Source of the DNA: CALZJC01 sp963781065
GTDB lineage: Bacteria; Acidobacteriota; Thermoanaerobaculia; Multivoradales; JAHEKO01
Assembly (NCBI GenBank): GCA_963781065.1
Contig: CAWAET010000007.1
Coordinates: 1-64,000, forward strand
Length of the DNA stretch: 64,000 nucleotides
Reading direction: 5' to 3'
Position numbers and translations under genes: made by a program. Within the stretch, counting starts at the first letter, position 1, and every line of letters begins with the position of its first letter. A model generated the notes under the pieces. It had not been told where the DNA came from and made no database searches. It was given only the letters and a program-made list of their open reading frames with translations. This document shows, piece by piece, positions 1-7,977 of the stretch.

Positions 1-88
1 CAGGCGATCAGCCATAGGCAGCACTGGCTCCCCCGGCACCGAAGGCGGCGGTTCTGCCGTAGGCTCGGCCCGACATGATGGAGATTGC

Positions 89-841
89 GTGACGATTCCT
101 TGGTGGGTGATCGCCCTCGCCGCAGTGGCCCTGGCGGCGGTGTACGTCTTTCTCCGCCAGAGAGCCACGGGCCAGTCATACTGGCCGGAGCCCGTCGAGC
201 TCGACGCGACGCCGGACAGGCCGGTTCACCCTGGCTACAAGATCCAGTGGCTGGCTGTTCGCAGCGGCGAGCCCGAAGCGGTTGTCGAGGCGTTGGGCCT
301 GGGACCGACCCAGCGGGCGAACTGGGAGACCGGAATCGGCGCGGCTCGGGACGACGGCGTCTTCGTTTCTCCACCGGTCGATGGATGGGTGCTGGTGGTG
401 AGCTTCTTCCTGCCGAACCTCGGCGACGACCGCGACCCGGGTGCCTGGGGACGGCTGATGAACCCGTTGGCCGCCCGCTTCCCGGAGGTTCACTACTACG
501 GCTCGTCTCGGGTGATCAGCTACTACGGCTGGGCGTGTTTCAAAGGCAACGAGCTGATCCGCGCCTATGCCTCAATGGAGGGGAAAGTGGTGGCCGACTT
601 CGGCCATTTCACAGACGACGAGATCGCGCTCGGTCTCGACTTCGCCCACGACGAAGCCAAGGAAGCCGCGACCGCAGAGGACTGGCTCAGCGGTGAGGTC
701 TCCTACCCGAGCGAGGAGAGCGTGGTCCGGCTCGCATCCAAATGGAGCGTCGATCCTCTCGAACTGGACCAATGGCCCGAAGTAGGCGTTGGCTGGTACA
801 GCGAACAGCTGCCGTACGAAGGCTCCGACGCGGAGGATTAG
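89..841 (+). CDS. Unknown protein with N-terminal membrane anchor
   Basis: A 250-residue protein that I do not recognise. Residues about 5-24 form one hydrophobic helix followed by RQR, so it is probably an inner-membrane anchor with a soluble remainder. The soluble part is rich in Trp, Tyr and acidic residues. It has a conserved-looking core around GWVLVVSFFLP and VISYYGWACFKGNELIRAYA (residues about 110-165). No signal cleavage site or catalytic motif is evident. The gene stands alone: nothing codes on its left, and a frameshifted integrase converges on it from the right, so it may be island cargo. The ATG at 89 is the only start that includes the hydrophobic segment. Codon-position GC pattern is normal for the window, supporting a real gene. 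Confidence 0.7.
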   Translation: MTIPWWVIALAAVALAAVYVFLRQRATGQSYWPEPVELDATPDRPVHPGYKIQWLAVRSGEPEAVVEALGLGPTQRANWETGIGAARDDGVFVSPPVDGWVLVVSFFLPNLGDDRDPGAWGRLMNPLAARFPEVHYYGSSRVISYYGWACFKGNELIRAYASMEGKVVADFGHFTDDEIALGLDFAHDEAKEAATAEDWLSGEVSYPSEESVVRLASKWSVDPLELDQWPEVGVGWYSEQLPYEGSDAED

Positions 842-1020
842 CGTCGGCGCGCGTGGCCATTCGCTTCGCACGCTGAGGTCGCTGGGCGCTCGCTGCGACT
901 CCGACCATCTCGCCTCCGGGGAGCCTAAGACGCAATGGCCTTCCGCTAGCTGAGAAACGGAGGAGGGCTGACAGGCGTACCGAGGACAGCTCTTGCGGCC
1001 AGCTGATGACGAATCTGTTG

Positions 1021-1044
1021 CCGGGTTTCGCCTGCGAAACCCGG
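1021..1044. terminator. 10-bp perfect hairpin between convergent genes
   Basis: The arm ccgggtttcg (1021-1030) is an exact reverse complement of 1035-1044, with a 4-nt loop. It lies between a plus-strand gene and a minus-strand integrase, as expected for a bidirectional terminator. No T-run follows on either strand, so intrinsic termination is uncertain. Confidence 0.4.
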
Positions 1045-1121
1045 TTCCGGGTCCGCCCGCTCTGAGCACCCGCCAGGGTGCGAGACCGAGCCGGCGACGG
1101 CGGCGAAGGGGCGGCTTCTGC

Positions 1122-1164
1122 GTGCTCGCAGACGCAAACGTATTACGTTTGCGGGGGCGAGCAC
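1122..1164. repeat. Two-tier palindrome next to the integrase 3' end
   Basis: The inner arms cgcaaacgta (1133-1142) and tacgtttgcg (1144-1153) are perfect around one central T. Outer arms gtgctcgc (1122-1129) and gcgagcac (1157-1164) also pair exactly, with small bulges between tiers. The structure ends 16 bp past the integrase stop. It could be a terminator or a recombination site. It lacks the R and L box consensus of integron attC sites. Confidence 0.5.
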
Positions 1165-1179
1165 ATTGCTTGCCTCCCT

Positions 1180-2387
1180 TCACGAGCACCCTTCGGCAGT
1201 CGAATCGTTCATCGTGCCGGTCGTGAGTTGCTGAAGGTGTTTGCCGAGCGCCTCGGCTGCGGCTCGCTGAACATCGTCACGGCGCGCTCGATAGACGCGG
1301 TCGGTCGTCTCGACGTCTCGGTGTCCGGCGAGATCGGCGAGGACTTCCAGCGGCACACCTGCGGGCACTCCCTCGCTGACGAAGCTGTGGCGCAGGGCGT
1401 AGGGCGTTGCTCCCTTGATGCCGGCAGCCTGGCAGAGGGCGCGCCAGGCCCTGGAGATGCACTTGAGGGGCTGACCAGGTTGAGTGCCGGCGAACACGTG
1501 GGGGTTGTCGGGTAGGCGGTCGCAGTCGAGTGAGGACCTCGCGGGCGGCCTCGTTGAGCCAGATCACGCGCCCTCGGTCTCGCTTCCCCGGACGATCCGT
1601 CTTGGCCCTCGGCAGCCGGATCCGGCCGGCCTCGAGATCGACCCACTCCCACCTGAGGGGCAGAACCTCCCCGGGTCGGCAGCCGGTGTAGATCAGCAGC
1701 TCGATGGCTGCCAGGGCGGGTTCGGGGAGGCTCTGTTCCGTCCGGGCCTTGGCGATCGCCTCACCCAGACGCCGGAACTCGTCGCTCGCTCAGGTGGCGA
1801 CGGCGAGCGGGCTCTGGGTAGCGCTGGATGCCCCGCGTCGGGTTGCTGCCGCGCTCGCGCCAGCCCCAGAGCTCGGCGAGGTTGAACGCCTTGGACAGGA
1901 GCGCCAGGACACGGTTGGCGGCGAAGGGTGTTGCCGCCATCGCCACGTGGAGGTCCTGGAGTTGCTCGGCGGTGATCTCGTGGACGAGTCGGCTGCCGAG
2001 CCTCGGGAGGACGTACAGCCGCCACATGCGGTCGTCCTCCTTGGCGCTCCTGGCTGCCTTGTGAGGCCGCGCGTGCCGTCGCAGGTAGTCGGCGGCCAGG
2101 TCCTCCATCGTCTTGCGCGAGAAGGCGAGCTGCTTGCCGTGCAGCAGGCCCAGGAGGAGCTTCCGCGCCTCCTCGCGGGCGACCCGCAGCGGGATCAGGT
2201 CGGTCCTGCCGATGGTGTGGGGCTTGCCGCGGTAGCGGACGACGTACTCCTTCTTGGTCCGGTAGACCCGGATGCCGAAGCCGCGCAGGCTGCGGCGGCT
2301 GCGGCCCTCCATGAGGTAGTAGGAGCTGCCGGTCGCAAACGGCGCCTCTCGGACGATCTTCGCGGTGAGCTTCGGGACGATGGCCAC
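1180..2387 (-). pseudogene. Tyrosine recombinase/integrase, two frameshifts
   Basis: Site-specific recombinase of the phage-integrase family, which integrates and excises mobile DNA. The N-terminal part has an arm-binding segment (YRTKKEYVVRYRGK) and a SAM-like core-binding helix bundle. After a frameshift near 1790 the catalytic domain continues with TGCRPGEVLPLRWEWVD (first Arg). After a second shift near 1535 it resumes with TPYALRHSF, then LAGHRDVETTDRVYRA (His and nucleophile Tyr). The usual first His of HxxR is Tyr, a variant seen in other integrases. GTG at 2387 is the likely start; an ATG at 2453 in the same frame would add 22 unlikely residues. No tRNA gene adjoins it, so the attachment site is unknown. 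It may be a decayed gene or carry two sequence errors. Confidence 0.8.
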
Positions 2388-2570
2388 AGTGCCTCCAGAT
2401 CTGCGGGCAGTACATTTCCGGTACACCGCGAACTCCGAACGGAGCCGTAGCAACCCGCGATCTACTGGAGGCCAGGAATAGCATAAGTATCCTGTTTTGA
2501 ATAACTTAGAGGGTCAAAGCGTACCTGAGCGTACTCATGCGAAACGGCCCAGAACTGAATGGGGTTCAGT

Positions 2571-4889
2571 TTACGGCGGATGGTGCAGGCCAGCGGGGAG
2601 TCCGACCGCGCTCACCAGTTTCCGAAAGCGGGGATGGTCTCGCAGCGGATCGAGCGACGGCCAGACCGTGAGCACCACGAACAGGCCGTCGCGGTCCTGA
2701 AGCGCTTGTTCGAGGTGACCGATCGCTTCGTCGGTCCGCCCCAGGCACGCTGCCACCTGCGTGAGCAGCAGGCCCGGCACGTAGGTCGAGCCGGCCAGCT
2801 CCAGGAGCTCTCGGTGAACGCTCTCAGCCTCCCCGGTCCTGCCCGACACGGCGTAGCCCATCCCCAGGTCGGACAGGGGGTTGGCGTTGCGCCCCGACAG
2901 CTCGACCGAGGAGACCAAGGCCGCGATCGCCCGCTCGTGGTCGCCGCGGAAGAGGTGGCCGAGTCCGAGAATCCGCTGCGCCATCCAGGAAGTCGGATCG
3001 CGCCGCACCGTCAGGCGGAGAAGGTCGATCAACTCGTCGTAGCGGCGCGAGCAGAGCAGTGAGACCCCCAACATGGTGCTGGGATAGGTGGCGAGGGGGT
3101 CGAGCTCCACGGCGCGGCGACCTTCGGCGATGGCTCCGTCAAACCGTCTCTCCGCGCACAGCAGATGGAACCCGTACCAGTAGTGCGCCGGCACATTGGT
3201 CGGACTGAGATCCAGGGCGCGCCGGAAGCTCTCGGCCGCGGCTGGCCAGTCCCAGTCGTAGCTGAAGCTGGCGAAGCCGAGAGAGCAATGGGCTTCAGCG
3301 AGGGTGGCGTCCAGCTGGAGCGCCCGCGCCGCCGCCGCCTTGGCCTTCGGCATCGCCTTGCGCGGCTCCACAAAGCCGTAGAAGCTGGCCAGGCTGAAGG
3401 CGTCGGCGACGCCCGCGTAGGGCAGAGCGTACTCCGGGTCCAGCTCGATCGAGCGCTGCAGGAACTCCAACCCCGTGCGCAGGCCTTCGCCGCGCTGCTC
3501 GAGGTGGAACCGTCCCCGGAGATAGTGGTCGTAGGCCTCGAGGTTGCTCGTACGCCGCCTCTCCTGCCCGCCCTTTCCGGCCAGAGTCACCTCCAGCTTG
3601 CCTGCGATGGCCGCGGCGATCTCGTCCTGGATCGCGAAGATGTCGTCGGCCTCCCGATCGTAGCGCTCCGACCAGAGGTGGTACCCCTCGCGCGAGTCGA
3701 TCAGGGTCGCCGTGATCCGCAACCGGTTGCCGGCCTTGCGCACACTGCCTTCCAGCACCGTCGCCACGTTGAGGCGCTTCCCCACCTCGGAGATCTCCGG
3801 GCTGGATCCCTTGAAGGAGAAGGACGAGGTCCGGGCCGCGACCCTGAGACCGGGCAGGCGGGTCAGCGCGTTGATGATCTCCTCGCTGACGCCATCGCTG
3901 AAGTACTCGTTGTCCGGATCGGCGCTCATATTGCTGAAGGGCAGCACGGCAATCGACTTATGGGCGGCCTCACCGGGCTGCGGCTCCGGGTGAGCGTGCC
4001 TCCCGGCGGGATGGAAGATCCGGCTGAGGGTCAGGTCGTCCCGCAGCCTCGACAGCTCGTTGCGCATGTCGAGCGCCGACTGGTAGCGTCGCCTCGGGTC
4101 CTTTTCCAGGCACGTCTGAACGACGCGATCGAGGCCGGCGGGCGAGCTTCGCTTGGCCTGTGTGAGGGGATGGGGGCGATCGCGCAGGATCGCCGACATG
4201 AGCCCGGGAGGGCTGCTGGCTCGGAAGGGCCGCCGCCCGGACGCCATCTCGTAGACCATCACCCCGAAGGAGAAGATGTCGGACCGGTGATCCGCCGGCG
4301 CGCCCTCGACCTGCTCTGGAGACATGTAGGGCAGGGTGCCGATCAACCGTCGCGACCCGGCCAGGGTGCAGGTCTTGACGTCGCTCTCGTCCTCGATCCA
4401 TTCGGTCTCCACCAGCTCGGCCAGACCGAAGTCCAACACCTTGATCAGGCCCTCCCTGCTGACCATCACGTTGCCCGGGGTCAGGTCCCGATGGACAATG
4501 CCCTTCTCGTGGGCGGCGGCAAGCGCCTCGGCGATGGGGATCGCCAGATTGAAGATCCTGTCCAGGCCGATGCCCGTCTTCCCGCCTTCGCTAGCGAGGA
4601 GGTCTCGCAGCGAGATGCCCTGCACGTGCTCCATGGTGAGGAAGGTCAAGCCCTCGGCCTCCTCCACCGAGTAGATCGTGACGATGTTCGGATGATTGAG
4701 GGCCGCCACCACCTCGGCCTCGCGCCGGAAGCGCTTCAAGCGCTGGGGGTCCGAGGCCAGCTCCGGCGCCAGAGTCTTGAGCGCCACGTTGCGCCTGAGG
4801 TTCAGATCCTCGGCGAGGTAGACCTCACCCATGCCACCCTGGCCGAGCTTCTCCAGGATCGAGTAGTGGGCCAAGCTGCCGCCGAGCAT
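2571..4889 (-). CDS. Ser/Thr protein kinase with TolB-like and TPR domains
   Basis: A 772-residue Hanks-type kinase, probably cytoplasmic because no transmembrane segment is visible. Kinase domain is residues 9-290: glycine loop GQGGMGEVY (16-24), ATP lysine K38, HRDL at 133-136 with catalytic D135 and N140, DFG 153-155, and an activation segment ending MSPEQVEG. The catalytic-loop Lys of HRDLKPxN is Thr137 here, which is atypical. A TolB/CadC-like sensor region follows (about 305-440, starting KSIAVLPFSNMS). Several TPR repeats then run to the C terminus (about 450-760), ready for protein partners. This architecture is frequent in Acidobacteriota and related groups. It is a single-gene unit with no adjacent substrate or phosphatase, so its pathway is unknown. 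Confidence 0.9.
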   Translation of the reverse strand: MLGGSLAHYSILEKLGQGGMGEVYLAEDLNLRRNVALKTLAPELASDPQRLKRFRREAEVVAALNHPNIVTIYSVEEAEGLTFLTMEHVQGISLRDLLASEGGKTGIGLDRIFNLAIPIAEALAAAHEKGIVHRDLTPGNVMVSREGLIKVLDFGLAELVETEWIEDESDVKTCTLAGSRRLIGTLPYMSPEQVEGAPADHRSDIFSFGVMVYEMASGRRPFRASSPPGLMSAILRDRPHPLTQAKRSSPAGLDRVVQTCLEKDPRRRYQSALDMRNELSRLRDDLTLSRIFHPAGRHAHPEPQPGEAAHKSIAVLPFSNMSADPDNEYFSDGVSEEIINALTRLPGLRVAARTSSFSFKGSSPEISEVGKRLNVATVLEGSVRKAGNRLRITATLIDSREGYHLWSERYDREADDIFAIQDEIAAAIAGKLEVTLAGKGGQERRRTSNLEAYDHYLRGRFHLEQRGEGLRTGLEFLQRSIELDPEYALPYAGVADAFSLASFYGFVEPRKAMPKAKAAAARALQLDATLAEAHCSLGFASFSYDWDWPAAAESFRRALDLSPTNVPAHYWYGFHLLCAERRFDGAIAEGRRAVELDPLATYPSTMLGVSLLCSRRYDELIDLLRLTVRRDPTSWMAQRILGLGHLFRGDHERAIAALVSSVELSGRNANPLSDLGMGYAVSGRTGEAESVHRELLELAGSTYVPGLLLTQVAACLGRTDEAIGHLEQALQDRDGLFVVLTVWPSLDPLRDHPRFRKLVSAVGLPAGLHHPP

Positions 4890-5130
4890 GGTTTCGACCG
4901 GGCCTTCTCGTTAAGAATACTCTTGCAAGCGGATCTTAGCAGTACCCTCGAGGGCGCCGGGTCAGCCGCTCTCGCCCGCGAGCTGAGCGCGGGCGCTGAT
5001 GCTCGAGGGAGTTGGCCCGACGAGCGGCGCACCCGGGTCGACTGAATGGGGTCTCAGGGGGTCGCGACCGCCGGCCAGGCCTCGGCGGTCTGCGGATCAC
5101 CCCTACGGGCCCGGGTACGGCTCGAGTGGC

Positions 5131-5865
5131 TCAAGGAGACGGTGGGCGCCGCTGCCGCACCTCGCCCGTCATCGGCACGAACCTGACCGGGATCACCTCC
5201 CGCTCCTCGATCCCTCGCGGGGTCTTCACCAACAGCTTGAGCTCCTGGTAGCCCTCGCCCACCGGGATCACCATGCGCCCGCCGGGCTTCAGCTGCTCGA
5301 CCAGCGGCTCGGGGACGTAGGGCGGCGCGGCGGTGACGATGATGCCGTCGAAGGGGGCCTCGGCGGGCAGGCCGCGGTAGCCGTCGCCGGCGATGACGGT
5401 GACGTTGTCGTAGCCGTTAGCCTCGAGGTCGGCCGCCGCTCGTGCCGCCAGCGGCTCGACGATCTCGATCGAGAAGACCTTCGCCACCAGCCGCGACAGA
5501 ACCGCCGCCTGGTAGCCCGAGCCGGTGCCGATCTCGAGCACTTTGTGCTCCGGCTCGGGTGCCAGCAGCTCGGTCATCAGGGCGACGATGTAGGGCTGCG
5601 AGATGGTCTGGCGGTAGCCGATCGCCAGCGGGTGGTCCCGGTAGGCCCACGGCCGGGCCTCTTCGGGCACGAACAGGTGGCGCGGCACGCTGCGCATCGC
5701 CGCGAGCACCCTTGGGTCGCTCACGCCGCGAGCCTCGATCTGCTCGCGGACCATCTGCAGCCGCTCCGCCTCTCGAGCGTCCTCCTGCACCTCTCCGGCT
5801 TGGACCGTGCCAGCCAGGAGGAGGACGGCGGAGGCGAGAACCGCGCGCACGACCCTGGGCGCCAT
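5131..5865 (-). CDS. pcm: Exported protein-L-isoaspartate O-methyltransferase
   Basis: Methylates L-isoaspartyl residues formed by ageing of proteins, starting their repair, with S-adenosylmethionine as donor. Residues 1-23 form a signal peptide (hydrophobic VLASAVLLLAGTVQA), so the 244-residue enzyme should act in the periplasm; most bacterial Pcm proteins are cytoplasmic. The core is canonical: RHLFVPEEAR, substrate loop AIGYRQTISQPYIVA, SAM-binding motif VLEIGTGSGYQAAVLS, and the C-terminal LKPGGRMVIPVG. It is transcribed alone, away from the plus-strand PilZ gene. A -10-like TACAAT lies 6 nt before the ATG (see separate entry). The 240 bp between it and the kinase start hold nothing recognisable. 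Confidence 0.93.
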   Translation of the reverse strand: MAPRVVRAVLASAVLLLAGTVQAGEVQEDAREAERLQMVREQIEARGVSDPRVLAAMRSVPRHLFVPEEARPWAYRDHPLAIGYRQTISQPYIVALMTELLAPEPEHKVLEIGTGSGYQAAVLSRLVAKVFSIEIVEPLAARAAADLEANGYDNVTVIAGDGYRGLPAEAPFDGIIVTAAPPYVPEPLVEQLKPGGRMVIPVGEGYQELKLLVKTPRGIEEREVIPVRFVPMTGEVRQRRPPSP

Positions 5866-6294
5866 GGATCGATTGTATCGCCCTCGGCCCCCGCCTCGTC
5901 CCGCTGATACCTCGACCGCGATGCGGCCTACTTGGAGCTCGCCGCGCGAACAGGCTCGCCCCTGGCGACCCTGGACGCCGGACTCCGGCGCGCGGCCGCC
6001 AAGGCCGAGGCTCCGGTTTTTCTCGACCAGGGGCGCCGGCCCGCAGGCCGGAGGCCGGGCTCAGCGAGTTGCTCGATCCTCAGGCGGCGACGGCGTCGAA
6101 GGGCTTGATCAGGTTGTCGCGCTCGGCCAGCTTCTCGAGTTGGGGCCGGGCCGCCTTGATGGCCTCTTCGATCGTACCGAGGTGCCACCCCCCGCCGCTT
6201 CTCGACCCGCCCCCCGAGGCGGTTCGGCAGCCGCGGCTGCGACCTGCTGGGACCCGCAACCGGCCGCGGCCGGCTAGGATAAGCCCACCGCTCG
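5866..6294. other. Divergent gap with a possible gene remnant
   Basis: Between pcm and the PilZ gene. At 6080-6175 on the minus strand about 30 codons read as a plausible protein tail (TIEEAIKAARPQLEKLAERD, then NLIKPFDAVAA and a stop). Its upstream frame turns into low-complexity Gly/Arg/Ser with no credible start. It may be the end of a decayed or frameshifted small gene. I see no other coding signal in the gap. Confidence 0.3.
5872..5877 (-). promoter_or_regulatory. Possible -10 element of pcm
   Basis: Read on the minus strand this is TACAAT, ending 6 nt before the pcm ATG. Transcription would then start at or next to the start codon, giving a leaderless mRNA. No clear -35 box is visible and the call rests on one hexamer. 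Confidence 0.3.
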
Positions 6295-7536
6295 ATGAGC
6301 CACGAAGGCGAAGCACCAGCCAACCGCCGCGGCGAGCGGCGGGTCCCGTTCGATGGCGCGGTGCGCCTGCGCTACCGGCTGTTCCAGGAGTTCCTCGAGG
6401 AGAACGCCGCCAACATCTCGGCAGGCGGCATGTTCATCCGCACGATCCAGCCGGGTGAGCGGGGCTCGGAGCTCGACTTCGAGGTCCGGCTGGACGACGA
6501 CTTCACCCTGATCCAGGGGCGTGGCGAGGTGGCCTGGGTGCGGCGGCGGGGCGATGAGCCCGGCGCCGAGCCCGGCATGGGTATCCGCTTTCTCGAGCTG
6601 CCGCCGGAGAGCCGGGCGCTCGTGGACAAGATCGTCCGCGAGCGCGTGAGAGCGGGGCTCGAGCTGTTCGATCTCGAGGGCCACGAGCCAGCTGCGGCGA
6701 TGCGGCCGGCCTTGTCGGTGCCGGCGGCTGCCGGCGCGGCCCCGATCTGGGAGCTCGATCGGCCGGGCACCGGAGCGGAGGAGTCCAGGCCCGAGGAGGC
6801 CGGACCCGAGGGAGCCGCCCTGTCGTCAGAGAACCCGGCCGCTCTCGACCCGGTGCTGCCGCTCGCCACGGTAGCCTCCGCGCCATCGCGGCTGCCGGCC
6901 AGCCCTGGCGGCCGGTCGCGCTCGGCAGGCGCCTCCCCGGCCCGATCCCGACCGACCCGTCTGATCGCGGTCGCCGTGGTCTCGGCACTGGTCGGCGCCG
7001 GCGCGGTGCTCACCTTCTACTGGCTCTACGTCCAGCCGTCGATCGACGCGCTGGAGACGAGGATCGACGAGATCGCCGGCCGCCCCGGCGGGCCCTGGCT
7101 GCCGCCGGCGGACGAGCCTGAGATCGCGCGCGGGGGAGCTGTCGCCGGAGCCGACGAAACCGCCGCGGCGGACGCGGCCCCGCGGCTGGGCCAGGACGCC
7201 GAGGTGGTCGACGCTCTGCGCGGCTGGGCCGCCGCCTGGACCGAGCAGCGGACCGACGACTATCTCTCCCTCTACGCCGCCGGCTTCGAGCCGCCCGACG
7301 GGCTCGGCCGCGCGGCCTGGGAGGCGGCCCGGCGTGCGCGCATCGAGCGGCCGCGCTGGATCCGCGTCGCGCTGACCCTGGTGGAGGTCGAGCCGGACGG
7401 CCCGGACGCCGCCGAGGTCCGCTTCGTCCAGAGCTATCGGTCCGAGCGCTACAAGGACCTGGTGCGCAAGCGGATGCGGCTGGTGCGCGAGGACGGCGGC
7501 TGGAAGATCGCCGCCGAGAGCAGCCTGGGCCGCTAG
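6295..7536 (+). CDS. PilZ-domain membrane protein with C-terminal NTF2-like domain
   Basis: A 413-residue protein in three parts. Residues about 10-112 are a PilZ domain: the Arg-rich start NRRGERRVPF, the NISAGGMFIRT motif matching [D/N]xSxxG, and a C-terminal FLELPPESR. PilZ domains of this kind often bind cyclic di-GMP through RxxxR and D/NxSxxG. Residues 113-220 are a Pro/Ala/Glu-rich linker. One membrane helix follows (about 223-243, LIAVAVVSALVGAGAVLTFYW). Residues 303-413 (EVVDALRGWAAAWTEQRTDDYLSLYA to the end, with RYKDLVRKRMRLVREDGGWKI) resemble the NTF2/SnoaL-like domain found at the C terminus of some cell-wall enzymes and membrane proteins. The topology suggests cytoplasmic second-messenger sensing linked to an outside domain; this is inference. 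It has no operon partner. Confidence 0.8.
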   Translation: MSHEGEAPANRRGERRVPFDGAVRLRYRLFQEFLEENAANISAGGMFIRTIQPGERGSELDFEVRLDDDFTLIQGRGEVAWVRRRGDEPGAEPGMGIRFLELPPESRALVDKIVRERVRAGLELFDLEGHEPAAAMRPALSVPAAAGAAPIWELDRPGTGAEESRPEEAGPEGAALSSENPAALDPVLPLATVASAPSRLPASPGGRSRSAGASPARSRPTRLIAVAVVSALVGAGAVLTFYWLYVQPSIDALETRIDEIAGRPGGPWLPPADEPEIARGGAVAGADETAAADAAPRLGQDAEVVDALRGWAAAWTEQRTDDYLSLYAAGFEPPDGLGRAAWEAARRARIERPRWIRVALTLVEVEPDGPDAAEVRFVQSYRSERYKDLVRKRMRLVREDGGWKIAAESSLGR

Positions 7537-7660
7537 CCCTGGCGGTGGTCTGGCCGGGCCAGGAACCGCGGCTTCCGAGCGCCGCGTCCTTGACCACTCC
7601 TCGGGCCTCTGTTAGCGTTTTTCGTTCGCGGTAGCGGCTTGTCCCGCGATCGCGGCATCC

Positions 7661-7737
7661 AGGCCCGTAGCTCAGCTGGTTAGAGCGCTACGTTGACATC
7701 GTAGAGGTCAGCGGTTCAAGTCCGCTCGGGCCTACCA
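7661..7737 (+). tRNA. tRNA-Val (anticodon GAC)
   Basis: Full cloverleaf. The acceptor arm aggcccg pairs with cgggcct, with discriminator A and encoded CCA. D arm gctcagctggttagagc. Anticodon stem ctacg/cgtag with loop ttgacat. T arm has the ggttcaagtcc pattern. It reads GUC and GUU. It is paired with a second Val tRNA 37 bp downstream. Confidence 0.97.
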
Positions 7738-7774
7738 ATCGGTTGCCAGAACTTCGCGGATCAAGACCATGTCC

Positions 7775-7851
7775 AGGCGCTTAGCTCAGCTGGTTAGAGC
7801 GCTACCTTCACACGGTAGAGGTCAGCGGTTCGAGTCCGCTAGCGCCTACCA
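7775..7851 (+). tRNA. tRNA-Val (anticodon CAC)
   Basis: Full cloverleaf with acceptor aggcgct/agcgcct, discriminator A and encoded CCA. Anticodon stem ctacc/ggtag with loop ttcacac, reading GUG. D arm is identical to the preceding tRNA and the T arm differs by one base, so the pair probably arose by duplication. It is likely co-transcribed with the first. Confidence 0.97.
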
Positions 7852-7977
7852 CTGGTCCCCGCTCACCGGTGTCCCGTGCGGGCGGTACGATGCCCGGGGC
7901 ACTACGCCGCCCAGGGCGGTCTGAGCGTCGAGCAAATCCGCTTGTCGTTCGCGCCTGAGTCTCAGGAGGGGAGAGGT

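Larger units (their letters stand above)
842..1179. other. Non-coding gap with two strong hairpins
   Basis: No convincing gene lies between the stop of the first gene and the 3' end of the integrase. The gap holds two separate perfect inverted repeats, listed below. It may be a two-way termination region or an edge of the element that carried the integrase. Confidence 0.5.

Noticed and set aside
1122..1164. Integron attC site
   Set aside because: No R/L box consensus (GTTRRRY/RYYYAAC) and no IntI-type integrase; kept only as a palindrome.
5866..6323. Minus-strand frame of 131 codons between pcm and the PilZ gene
   Set aside because: Arg/Pro-rich shadow; only the last 30 or so codons in a different frame look protein-like, recorded as a weak remnant.
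7538..7563. Intrinsic terminator after the PilZ gene
   Set aside because: cctggc/gccagg can pair, but the stem is short, the loop is 14 nt and no T-run follows.
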